From Schistosoma haematobium (taxonomy: Eukaryota > Platyhelminthes > Trematoda > Strigeidida > Schistosomatidae): a stretch of DNA of 64,000 bases. A model generated the notes under the pieces. That model was not told the DNA's origin. It did no database searches and saw only the letters and a list, made by a program, of their open reading frames with translations. The DNA lies in assembly GCF_000699445.3 (NCBI RefSeq), contig NC_067198.1, forward strand, positions 24,315,536-24,379,535, written 5' to 3'. Below, piece after piece: positions 15,701 through 29,700 of the stretch. The translations under genes were made by a program, and so were the position numbers. Each line of letters opens with the position of its first letter. Position 1 is the stretch's first letter.

Positions 15701-18700
15701 ACAACACGATCTTCACACAGTTCAGCTGATCTGTTGGGTGCATTTTCTCTAATAAAACTACATATGTAAATAGAAATACAGAATCTGAAACATACATTAC
15801 TAGATACACATTTAAATTCAATGAATAGAGCTTTGATTTCTAACCTAATCACTTTGTTTGAACTTCATATTAAAATACCTGATTTAATGTTTAGACTCCG
15901 TCATCAGAATTGATTATCTCAAGTGGTGTTCGTCAGGGCTGTCCACTCTCTCCATTCTTGTTTAACTTTGTCATTGACGTACTTTTAGAGACAACACTTT
16001 CCTCATCTAAATTTACAGGGGTTGAACTTCTACCGGGAGGTTCACTTGTTGACTTAGAATATGCCGATGACATAGTTCTATTTGGTGAAGACGCTTACAA
16101 AATGCAGAGTCTTCTGACCACTCTAAACAACAATGCAAGCATGTTCGGGATGCGATTCTCTCCCTCGAAATGCAAAATGTTGCTTTAGGATTGGGTTACA
16201 TCGACACCCGAACTAGTGATAGGGAGTGAAGTAGTTGAGTGTGTCGACCGCTTCACTTATCTTGGAAGTCTCATCAGCCATTGTGGTTTAGTGTGTGACG
16301 AAATCTCAGCACGGATACAGAAGACTCGACTAGCTTTTACCAACTTGCGTCATTTATGGCGTAGGCGAGATATCCGTCTATCAACCAAAGGACGGGTTTA
16401 CTGTGCAGCAGTTCGTTCCGTCCTACTTTATGACAGTGAAACATGGCCGGTAAGAGTAGAAGATATTCGTAGGTTACAAGTATTTGATCATAGGTGACTT
16501 CGAAACATTGCTCGTATATCATGGGACCATCGAGTAAGTAACACAGTTGTTAGGAAACGGGTACTAGGTAAGGTTGGCAAATCCATTGATGAAGTAGTGA
16601 AACTCCATCAGCTGAGATGGCTTGGACACGTATTACGTATGCACAACGACCGACTGTCTCGACGTGCGATGTTCAGTGGTATAGGAGTAGGTTGGAAGAA
16701 AGCTAGGGGAGGCCAGACCAAAACATGGCACAAGTCCATGAAGTCACTGACAAGTGGACTGAGTCATGTTGGTAGGTGTAAACTACCAGGTTGGGGACCA
16801 CAAGATGATAGCAACCGATGGTGAGAGACCCTGAATGACATGGCTCAAAATCGTTTGCAATTGCGCAGATGCATCTACTCTTTGTGTCCTTCCAAATTTT
16901 GATCTCCTGATTCCTCATTGTCTCTTTTTTTTCTCCTCTCAAATTTATTTCACTGTATTATACTCTTTAAATAACATCTCCAAACACTAATCTTCCCGAT
17001 TACTGCCTATACTCTTATTACCTCTACCACTACGGGATTCGAATCGACCACTGCATCTCTGTGCTAATGTGGTGTGGCAACTCGAACTGATGTACGTATG
17101 TACGAAGTTCTACGATGTTACTGACTGACTGACTGATATGAGTGAACAAGCTAAAATAGTTGAAACAAATAGTGTTCATGTCTTCAAGGATTGTATAATA
17201 CGTAGAAAAATATTTAGAATTTAAACTAAAACACTAGTTAGTCCAAGTGGTTCAGCACTTTATTAAAAAAGCAACTCGTAGAAATATTAGAATGAAGTAA
17301 GAAGTCAGAATAAAGACTTCAACATTTATTCATCATTACCATGTCAATTTACTATTAAGTGGTAATGCATCGTTCCGGCTTGATTATTAGATGAGAAATC
17401 AGTCTACATTTATGACATAATAATAAGGAAGAAATAGAGAAAACATTTCGAACATTGCCACTTTACTAGTCTCCTCCATGTCTTACACAAATATCAAGGC
17501 ATTTCGAAATAAATAAAGCATATTGAACCAAAAAGTATACCTCTAAATTGTTTTAGATAACTTCATAGGACCAGTAATGGATACAATCGACAGTTCAAAA
17601 CACGAATTCATGAATCAGTGTGTGAGGATATATGTTACAAAATCCTCTTCCCTCAACACCGTATTCTCACTAAATATATGACTCAAGTATATATATTTGT
17701 AATTGATAAGGAGAAAAAGTTTACACGTGAGGCACTGACGAGTCAAATATATTTTTAGAAAAAAGAAAATGTTAACAAAATTTCTTACCGGACTATAGTG
17801 GGTGTTAGTGTTTGCGATAATTGACCACATGTAAGCATTCCTGCAATATGCATCCAAAGACGTCTATATGCTCGACGTTGTATGCCAGACTGTCTAGTAT
17901 GAGATTTAACAATCAATGGACCATTAGGTCTTGATGGAATGTAAGTACCTCGTTTAGTTTCTGGATCGAACTCGCTTGGCTCATCTTCTGGATCCGAAGT
18001 AGAGAAATCTTCTGCTGCATTAGGCCAATTTACAGTCATACTTAATAATTGAATAAGAAATTCTTTATGAAGAGATTTTTGACAAAGAGCCTGTATGTGT
18101 AAGAAACAGTTCAAATTCAACAAATAGTAGTAAATATAATTATTATAACTAAATTACAGAATAAAATATTAGCAAACTGATTGCGAATACATTGACATAT
18201 TAACTAAATTACTATAAAAAGAATGAAAAAAATGGTCAATTGTGTCCTTTATTACAAAAACACTACCAAAATGAAATCATTGATAACTATTTCTTTAATA
18301 ATCCGAATCAAATGTGAAAATAGAAGTGATCAAATTATCAGCCCTACATACTGGAATTCGTATAACTACACTCACTAGATTAACTTATAAAATAAAAGCG
18401 GTTATCCACGAGGAAATATTTTTAACGAACACTTCTTATTTTATTTATTTATTTTAACACATAGATGTTGGTACAAGGAGGCACCAAATACATAAGCGCC
18501 ACACAAATCTCATTTGATATATGTGAGGGGTGTGATACTACTCGGGTGCGCAAACCGAAGCAGGTGGTTTTCTTAGGGGGGCCACACCCGGAGCCTTAGA
18601 CCTAAAGGTCTGGTCCAAAAGGCAGTAGAACAACGTAAAGAGATGCAGTCCCATGGTGAACAGTGACTAACGATTGGTTTATGTGCCATTTGGCCCTTTA

Positions 18701-20630
18701 GGATACCGGAGCACATGTGCACCATTGGTTTGAAATCAGGGTTCTCCAACTCCACTAGGTGAACTCTCCATGTCCACCAACACGATTAAAGCGCCGGACA
18801 TTCACTTTTCGTCCTGTCAATTTCGTAAACAACACTCCCGCCGCGAGAAGTCAGTGAGTAGGGCGTCCCTAGCAGAGGCTGTATACGCGTGGCCATGTGA
18901 GAGCATTTCGAGAGGGAGAGCGGACTATCCCCACTCTCGGCCGTACCAGGGCTTTGAGGGCAACTTACACTTCCAAACTACACAATGGAAATTTTAAACA
19001 TCGTTCATTTTGTTTATAAATACGCGAACATATAATTTTAAATGAAATTTTAATGAATATGTATATCAATTCATACATTAATTTCCATACACCTGTTCCC
19101 TCACGCATGTGTGGAAGAACGATATGGAAACTTCTTCGACGCTATGGTTTAGCTGAGAAGATCGGAAATATCACACTGAATTCATACGACGGATTACACT
19201 GCAAAGTTGTGAGTGGAGAACAGATAGCAGATTCATTCCAAGTGAGGACTGGAGACAGACAAAGCTGCTTACTCTCCCCCTTCCTCTCTCGTCTGGTGGT
19301 TGACCGGATTATGAAGACCTCCACATCTGAGAGGTGACACGGAATACAATGGACATCTTGGATGCAACTAGACGATTTGCACTTCGCAGATGACCTGGCC
19401 CTTCTTTCACAAACACACGAATAAATGCAGATGAAGACAACTAGTGTTGCAGAAGCTTCAATATATATCAAGGAGAGAGAAAGGTCCTCAAATACAACAC
19501 GGAGATCACCAACCCAGTCACACTTGATGGAGAAACTCTGGTAGAGGTGGAAACTTTCTCGTAGCTGGTCAACAGCATCATCGATGAACAAGGAGAGTGT
19601 GGCGTAGACGTGAAGGCAAGGATTGGCGAAGCAAGGGCAACATTTCTACAATTGAGGAATATATGGAACTCAAAAAAACCGTCAACCAACATAGCAGTCA
19701 GAATCTTCAATTCGAATGTCAAGATAGTTCTACTGTACGGGGCTGAAACTTGTAGAACTACCACAACCATCATCAAAAAGTACAAGTATTGATAAACAAT
19801 TGTCTACACAATGTCCGTTGGTCCTATACCATTAGTAATAGCCTACTGTAGAAGAGAACAAACCAACTTTCAGGTGAGGAGGAAATTAGGAAAAGACAAT
19901 GGAAGTGGATAAGACATACATTACGGAAATTGTCAACTGCATCACGAGGCAAGCATTAACTTGGAATCAGAAGCAGACACGAATAGGATGAATAGCAACT
20001 GGAAAGGATTGCCCAGGACAGAGTTCGATGGATAATGCTGGTGGGCGTTCTAGGCGCTACCTCGAGGGGTAGCAGGTATAAGTTCAGCAAAATAAACCAA
20101 AAACACCATTAAAATGCTGGTTTGATATTTACAACAGTTGTTTCTTGTATGTATACTGTTTATATAGATACCTATTCGAAGATTGACCTTATTCATTCTC
20201 ACTTAATTGTAAAATTTATGTAGTGCTTAATAAGTGTCTCATAGTTAAACTGTTTATTTTACTGTTTTAACGGATTATTTATTAGAAAGAAATTTTAATG
20301 TATAATTGAAGAAAAAAATCAAAAGGATTAATTAGTTTGGTGCTTCATGTTTGCGAATCTCTTCTTCAATTTAATAATTCATGAGAAAAATGACTTCACA
20401 TTTATTTTAAAGTTATTGTTTTAATAAGAAAATTCGTTTTCAATAAAATGATGTGAATTAATTAAACAAATTGATTCGATACAAATGTATTTTGTGTTTC
20501 TACTAAATACATTTGTAGTTCATACTGATGCGAGAAATAATGTAATGTGTAAGTAGTTAATATCAGTAGGCAAGTGCATAAGGAGTGAAAAGTTCGTAAC
20601 AATAGATTAAATAGATTATTGAAAAACTAA

Positions 20631-20701
<71 letters not shown>

Positions 20702-23700
20702 GCAGGCTGATCTAAAATAACGGAAAGTATAAGGTCATAGGAACATTTAATACATGAAATATTTTGGTGTGATTTTTCAAAGTAGATGAACGTCATCGTA
20801 AATGAGAATATCACCTGATTAAAGCTGATCATATTATCAATCATAATAACTTTCATTATTGATATTATGTCCGTTGATGATAACTCTATAACAAGTGTGC
20901 AATAAGAATATTCAAAGGAATTAGACACAAAACTGCGATTCTTGATTACTGTTAAGAAATATTAAACAGTATATCAGAATATATACATAAACCTATGTAC
21001 TAAAACCACATAAACACAGTGACTTTGATGAGTTATTAAATCTCAATGCTCAAAAATTCTAGCTCATTCAAATGAACAAAAGCGCAGTTCAGTATTTCCC
21101 CTAAAGTCTTGAATAAGACAAGACGCACGTCTTAGGTTGCATTTTCGCCATACACCAAACATTCTAACGTCGATTGGCGTTATTAAAGCTGCATTCAAAT
21201 CTAAGTACGTGGTTGCTTTGTATTGATTTCACATAAACCAATAAATTGATTCTGTTGTCTTGAATAGTCCAATATATATATAATTATGCAAAAATGTTTT
21301 CATATCAGGTGTATAGTGATATTAAACGATTTGTATGCTTTAATTCATCAATATACGGATGAATGCTCTGTGGGTAGAGGTAATCGGAAAAAAATACCAA
21401 AATCAACATAAACACATACAAATTTTACTAACCAGTTGATATAAAAAACTTCCAACCAGAAATTGTTCATGCAGCGAAATTTCAGGCAAAAATAGTAGCC
21501 TTAGAATCTGGAAATGTAAAAAAGTAAAACACATGAGCACACACAAATTACTTTACAAATGCATGTATGTAATTTAGATATATAGTTTATCTCAATGTGA
21601 AGAAAAAGGAAGATGTAGCCATTTTATTGCACAGAGCTTTTCATTGGTTGGTTATAAACATTTGATAATGGTTGTGGTAGTTCTACAAGTTTCAGCCCCG
21701 TACAGTAGAACTATCTTGACATTCGAATTGAAGATTCTGACTGCTATGTTGGTTGACGGTTTTTTTGAGTTCCATATATTCCTCAATTGTAGAAATGTTG
21801 CCCTTGCTTCGCCAATCCTTGCCTTCACGTCTACGCCACACTCTCCTTGTTCATCGATGATGCTGTTGACCAGCTACGAGAAAGTTTCCACCTCTACCAG
21901 AGTTTCTCCATCAAGTGTGACTGGGTCGGTGATCTCCGTGTTGTATTTGAGGACCTTTCTCTCTCCTTGATATATATTGAAGCTTCTGCAACACTAGTTG
22001 TCTTCATCTGCATTTATTCGTGTGTTTGTGAAAGAAGGGCCAGGTCATCTGCGAAGTGCAAATCGTCTAGTTGCATCCAAGATGTCCATTGTATTCCGTG
22101 TCACCTCTCAGATGTGGAGGTCTTCATAATCCGGTCAACCACCAGACTAGAGAGGAAGGGAGAGAGTAAGTAGCTTTGTCTGTCTCCAGTCCTCACTTGG
22201 AATGAATCTGCTATCTGTTCTCCACTCACAACTTTGCAGTGTAATCCGTCGTATGAATTCAGTGTGATATTTCCGATCTTCTCAGCTAAACCATAGTGCC
22301 AAAGAAGGTTCTACAAGATTCTCCTATCCATACTGTCAAATGCTTTCTCGTGCGCAAGGAACCTGATGTTTAGTGACGAGTTCCATTCAATGGATTGTTC
22401 AACGATGATCCGTAGTGTCGTAATGTGGTCAGTGCACGACTGATCCTCACGGAATCCGGTCTGTTGATCTCAAAGTTAGGTGTCTACTGAACCATTCATG
22501 TGTTTCAACAATACTGTTGAAAACCTTTCCTAGTACCGATAATAGTTTTTTTCTCTATAGTACTCGTATTTGCTCATATCGATTCGGAATGGAATTGCAA
22601 AATGTACATTAATTAAATTAGGTCATCTTAATAATGAGCGGAATATTGAGTTGGGCTAAGGTTGTTCGTAGCTCCGATTTTTTAGCATAAATTACTTAAG
22701 CTTCTCCCGTTTGGAGGACTCTTAGTTTGATGTATTTGAAGAGGAAATTACAAACCAAAAGACTATTGAGAACGATCTCTCCAGGCATCTTGACGAGTAT
22801 CTAGCTACTGACTGTTTTAATGGTGCATTTGCATGCTGGAAGGTCTTCACGACTACCAAAAATTACATCCACTAAACATTTCATAATGTAACATGATCCA
22901 CTTGAACAGCTGATTTTATAGATAAAAAAGAGATTGTTCATTAAGCCGATTTATCTGTCACATTTGGTAAGATTTTCGGACGCGTTAAAAACCGTAACAG
23001 TAGATTTCCTGCAATGGGTGTTCTTTAAGTTGTTCTATGCAACCGAAGCATTAATATTTCACTGGATGCATAACTTCTGAATAGAAAATGCAAAAACAGA
23101 AATTTTTATATACTGTTTGGAATTCCCGTTGTTTCACTTTCGTAAGTAAGTGGTCGTTCATTGACTTCGCTGAGTCGTACCGATTGTCTTCTAGAGTATT
23201 ATGCAGAGAATTCTTCATACAACCCTATCTGAAAAGCGTATGATCATGATCATAAGGATAAACGAGACTAGGAGAAGTTGTGTATTGTCTTGTCTTAGTA
23301 CTTTCTTGTTTAACTTCCTTCTTAAAGGTCTATCTGGTCTCTTCGTAAGAAGAATATCTAGAAACGCTACTGTTTGGCCGCGATGGGATCAAAATGTCCA
23401 TTACAACTGATGCTACACATAAAGACTTACGCACAAAGATATACCATAGTGTAAACAAAATACATAATAAAACATTGACTGCGTAGAGAGGACGTAATCA
23501 AAAAACGATCTACTACTAAACAAAGACTAGAAAGGCAATAAAAAATGAACGATTATGAAATATTTTAAACATATAGGTGAATAAACCGAAAGAATGCACA
23601 ACCACGCCATTATGATGTTCGGCTCAAATTATACTATATCAACACACTAGATAATAATTTTTATCACTACCATGATAGTCTCAAGGATGGAATGCACAAT

Positions 23701-26700
23701 GATCTAGAAGGGTGAAGCCTACAGTTGATAATGAAGTGAAAATTCGGCGAGACTATAATTTATGGACGAGCCAATCAGGAGCGTTTGAGGGATTTTAGGG
23801 TCACAGAGCCAACTTCAGTACTTAATGTTTGTTATAACGATTGAGTTTCCCACATTTACACGTATGGGACGTTAATTTACCTTAGACGGATATCTATACT
23901 AGATTCCCTCTCAGCGTCTATTCTACAGGACTTCAACACGACTCAGATCAAGATTACGCGATTAGGCTGAATAGAACGTAAACATACCTCCACACCGAAA
24001 ACCGACACAACCCAACAACAATGAACAATCAACGATAATAATAAAAAGTATAGGGGAATATTCAACTTATCTAACACCCGTCAGATTATCTACACGGCTG
24101 ACTCAGCAGAAAACCATTCATTATCATTCTTGCCCACACATTAATGCTAACTTACGATTGGTGCACAGGGGATTATATACAAAACGTGATAATTGAGTGG
24201 CAATAACAAATAAAATGGCGGGACTATAATTTGTGGATGAGTCAATCAGGTATAAGATAACAGATCTTTCATCCATTTGGCTATGTAGAGTTTTGGCATT
24301 ATAGCTGATGTCAGTTCGTGATGAATACCCTATATATAATTCGTAACTAAGGCAAATTATGACAATTATTGCGAACTGGACAATAATAACACTGACTGCA
24401 GCCAGGTACTACAATATATACGGATGGTTAGAGAGCATACAGACTTCTACCCAGGCTTGGTTATGTGTGTCGTGTCGTTATCCACAAGTGGCATTTAGTG
24501 TACTCAACAACCGGAGTGCACACAAACAATTTTGAAGCTATGTTGTCGAGGCTGAAAGAGTTTTTGCAACGTTATCATGGCTCCAGAGGCCGACTATTCT
24601 GTAGCCATATGTATGATTTCCTATGCTGCATGCATTACGATTTTAGAACCTCTGAACCTCTTTCTAACCTTGACAAGTTTTTGAACCATGTACAAGAAGT
24701 GCATCCACTTTATTTCTTTGGTTTTGTATAATATATTTTTACTCTGTACTGAGTGTTTGCTGATTGGTTAATGTTTCTCCAGGTCACTCAAGATTCGTCC
24801 AAATGTCGTCCATAAATTGTAGTCTCGCCGAAAATTCAATGTAGACATTTCAGAACAAGTAAATCCCTTGGATAAACAAACCATTCCAGATAGATTGTCA
24901 ACTTCGCTATACCAAGGTATTTATACATGTCTTAGAGTTATCAACGAAGCCAACATCAATAAAGCAACGGTAAGTAAAAGATGGGTTACTGGAAAATGTT
25001 GATATTCTTAAATTAGTTAATCAAATTCCCTACTTGTATAAAAAAGCACAGTCAGCACTAAGAAAGTGCTGATATCCAAAAAAGTTTAACAATCAACTTG
25101 ATAAACTGGAAACAAACGAATGGTGTTAATAATCAATAAAACCTTTATTTAATATTCAACTTACAAGTTTTGAAGCAGCTACACAAGCTGCAGCCAATTT
25201 TTCAGTTGGTCGAGTCAAGAATATTGGTCTTTCACGTGGCGCAACACGATAGCCAAGTTGCGACTATTAAGAGATGATTAAATCGGAGAGGAATACAATG
25301 ATAACAAAAACAAAAGTGGTAATAAATATTATAGAAACGACTAATATAGGTACGTGGAATGTTCAGAGGATGAAGGAAACTGGAATGATCATTCCAATAG
25401 CGGTAGAAACGAAAACGTACAACCTGGTGGCAGTTGGAATACGCGAAACCGATTGTATACAATCTGAAAACAAAAGATCAGCTTTGTTGGAGGGACTTTT
25501 GTATTATGATCATGATAATAATCCCCTAGACACATAAGGAGTTGCGCTGATGCTGTCCAAGGAAGCACAAAAAGTACTTGTGGAATGGGAATCTCATTGA
25601 TCCAGAATCATCAAAACATCATTCAAAACAGAAAAAGACGCTAGAAGTACTAAGGTCACACACTTTATGGAAATCATCAGGCTGAACCACGAAGCAAGCC
25701 CCAACTTGAAATCTTCAGGTCAAGACGAGAAGAGGCAGACAAAGAATACATTTGGCCAGGAAGTGGAGGCAAAAAGCAAGAGAATGAATGGCAGCTGCGA
25801 ACAACTAGTGAAGAGAACACAGGACAGAGTTGTCTGTAGAACATTGGCCGGTTATCTGTGCCTCGAGATAAATAACGGGTCTAAGTAAGTCGGTTGTAAA
25901 TAGCTCGAACGCCTTTATTGCTAAATACATGTTACAATAGCATTACATCATTGTTATGTAATGATTAATATTGTAAAAGAAAAGTCCAAAAACGTTTCCG
26001 TCTTCTCATTTCACTGCTATATATAATCGAATTTCTCGTCACTTTGCGCAGCTACATTCAATGGACTAAATTGTTACTTTCAAGATGATGCAATTATACG
26101 TTCACGTAACAAATTACCTATATCACTGTACATTTCATACACTTGATAATTTTATGAAGTATACACTACATGCACAGTAAAATTTCAACCATATCAGTAA
26201 GTTTGGTATTTATACATATTCTAGATGATAAAGATCATAATCAGTTGGCTAATATTTTACATTCACTACACCACTTAGCATAACAGATATCGAAAAACAA
26301 ACTAAAGTTCATATGCTGAAACTGAGTTCACATTGTATGCAAAATAGAAACGATTGGATATAATTAGCATAAAAGTGTTTTGTCTTTCGTTTTCATGCAT
26401 TAGATGGATATCTCAATTGTAAGAATATAACGTTTTTTCATAATAATGAATTATACATTCAAATATACTAGATAACTAGAAACGTTTTTGAAATTACATA
26501 ATATTTGAGATTAAAAAATTACAATTCGCAGCGTACCATTGAACTAGATGTTTGTAGCAAGTGTGAAATAGGTGCAGCATGCCATAACGGTCTACCATAT
26601 TTTTGCCAAGAAGTTGAAACATAATTTGGTGCAAAACGACGTATACTGCCGGAAGGTTTAATTACCTTATGATTACGAAGCCAACATTCTTGGGCTACAT

Positions 26701-29700
26701 TATTATTGATATTTTTATACAAAAGATTCAAACATAAATCTCTGAATAATTATATTGTTAAAAATAAATTTGACCGTAAAATAAGTGAATTACAAAAAGC
26801 AACTGACAATAAATCTAAACTATGATTTCTCGTCATGATCATGGATGTGCACTGACGAGGAGTCCCCTGCTATTATGAAACGGCGGTCAAATGCTTCCAG
26901 GTTTTCAGTGGTGGTCTAACATTGATAGGATCATGATCTCAATATAAAATAACTAATAATCTTGGTTAAGCCCTCTTATGAGCTTAACAATGTTATCCGA
27001 ACGGTAGCAATTTGCATACTTCTTTGTACTAGTATGACCACTACCATATTTGTATAAACGTGTACGCTTGATCACATGACAGACTCTAGCTAAAATGTTG
27101 ATCACTTAAAATATCGTTTGATGAATCATTCCACATGTGTATGTGTACTCGAATCATATTATTAGCCTTTGTCTTGCCTAGCTGCGCCTTATTCGGTTTG
27201 ACAATATTTGCTCGCACACACATATTTGCCTCTCTGCTTCAAATTCACTCGATGTTTTTTATAACTTGGTTGTGTGTGCTATTCGCTAATACACTGTAGT
27301 CTCTGCTTCTTATTGCCTACTGATTTCAAACACCGTTGGGGTTTTTATAATAACGATCATCATGGTGATCGATTAACGAGGCTAAGACACTACAAAACAA
27401 TTTAAACAAAACTGAAATGAACCTAACTTTACAATTAAACATGAAATATTAGGTATGACCATTAACTTGATTGATATTAAATATTGTCGAAAGAAGCCAT
27501 TTAAAACCTTATTCTTTGTAAGAACATTATGTCAAATTACAAATAATATATTTCATATGTACTAACGAATTACTTCTTAGGTAAACAGGTTTGTTAATAC
27601 ATATGGTTCGTTACGTAAAGAAGTAAACAAGAGATCACACAGATTCATTATTGAAAACTTAAATGTTTCTGATTATTTAAAAAAAATCAAAGCAACTTTC
27701 CGGTGATTTTTAGAGTAGGTCCCAACATCAAAACGTAATGTACTCATAAGGCAACTTTTACCAGCTTATTAATAGATTTATTTCCGTTCTTTTTTGCACA
27801 CTATATTCATAATATCATTCAACTACCACCCTTGTTATATGTTATTTAATTTAATACTGTTATATTTGGCAACTTTTTCATTTGATAAGTCTTTTAGTCA
27901 TTTATTTACGGAAACCATTAAATTTATTATTCATAAACACTACCGCATATCAAACTTCATTAATAAACAAATTTCATTTGAAATAACATGAATTATCAAG
28001 TTAATATGGTATGTATACGCGTTGACTATTTTCACTGAAAGTTTTATTGTGGTAGATAGTATAATCACATCAATAAATTAAAACATATTACATACGGATT
28101 AATAATAAAATAATATGAAAAATAAGAAAAACGGATCACTTACATATTTTACGATGTTGTAAGATATAAGCTAAATCACTCGGGACTTCTAAACATTCTA
28201 TTTCAGATTCACTTAACGATTTAACAGGTTTTTCGATTTTCGAATAATCCTAAAAACAAATAAATTAATTGAAGGATAATGATAAAATTTTAGAAAATGC
28301 CATTTTTAATTAAATTATTCTAAATTATAAACGGCAGCTAGTAGGACGTTGTACGAATCTGTATTAAACCTAACTTTGACAAGTCATAAATCGATATGAG
28401 AAAAGTAGTTAAATAGATGACAAGAAAAGGAGAGAAATTAATTTCACCTCTGACAGATATTGAAACATGATAACTACAGTTCTGAAGAAAGAAGTGAGAT
28501 TAGAATGTGAGAAGCTAGGGATAGGTTAAACTTTTGTCAGGATCACCAGTCTGTACCATTAAGGAATTCCATATTGAGAATAGACAGCTGTTTATTGTTC
28601 ACAAGTTTTTATTGATATCCCAACTGAAGTCACTTCGTATCTAATACTATCTACAAATAATTCTGATCTCTATAAAACCTCTCTACCAAATCTTATGCGT
28701 TATCTTTGTAACTTTGTTTAATTCACTTATCTTAATAAAAGTGAAAATTAGGAGCAGTGAATTTTCCAGCATATCCATATCAAATAACCATGAAGAAGTT
28801 TAGATTGCAAGAAATACGATAACAGAAGATTGAAATTTTGTTAATTAAAGATTGCTTTTGAGAGTTGGAAGAAACTTAATGTTTCACCAATCTTGGAAAT
28901 AAGTTTATTGCAATTGGACAGTAATCATATTTAAGTTTACTCTTCAAGTTACTAAACCAATACAATAAGCGAAAGCTACTTTGTTATAGCAGAATGATGA
29001 ATAACAAATAAATGTAAATTTATAAGTGATTAACTCACTTCTTTTAGTGCACCGATTTGTTGCTCCTATGATTAAGAACATTTAAGAATTAGCATATTTT
29101 ATCGTAAGCATCTTCTATAGATTACGAGTAGCAATTAAATTAAAGTGATTAGGATTAGTTTGAGTTTGAAATGGTGAATTGTTAAAGCTTCGGCTGTACA
29201 TGAATTATTCATCTAAACCTTTTTTGGATCAGTTAGGCTTTATAAATTCGACTTCTTGCTTCAATTAAAACAGTCAATAAATCTATTTGGTATTTCTACT
29301 TAAAAAATTTGATTTTATTAATGGGTTTTACCAGATTTTACATTCAGTTCAAATAGTGCTGGATGAAAATTAATGAATAAATAGTTCATCAGACTCGATA
29401 ATATAGTTAATACGCATCTATTCTTTTAAGTTTATTAATTTTTCTACATATCATAGATATAACAATATAATCGCTGAATATCTCATTAAATAACTTGCTC
29501 GAATAAGAATTTTACGTAAAATAAGGAAACAGAATCATTTAGCCAACCAACAAATTATGCTATTAATTAAAGTCACGAATCTATAATAAACATGATCTCT
29601 TGGTAGTACTGTATTCACTAAGTGAAACAGTTTAAGGGTGAAAAATTCATTGCTATTCTGGTCATTTGTTAGCGTTGACTGAAATCAGTATTTTGGTAGC

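Noticed and set aside
20563..20928. Minus-strand frame with FIYL repeats
   Set aside because: It is the (TAAA)n microsatellite read through; no splice sites or family resemblance.
23746..24216. Possibility that the shorter 24217-24829 unit is the real Merlin element
   Set aside because: No matching duplication flanks 24217 (aataaaat versus gaaaattc), whereas the outer ends have a perfect 8-bp TSD.
25232..25462. Minus-strand frame overlapping exon 14
   Set aside because: It runs in a different frame from exon 14 and through intron and RTE sequence.
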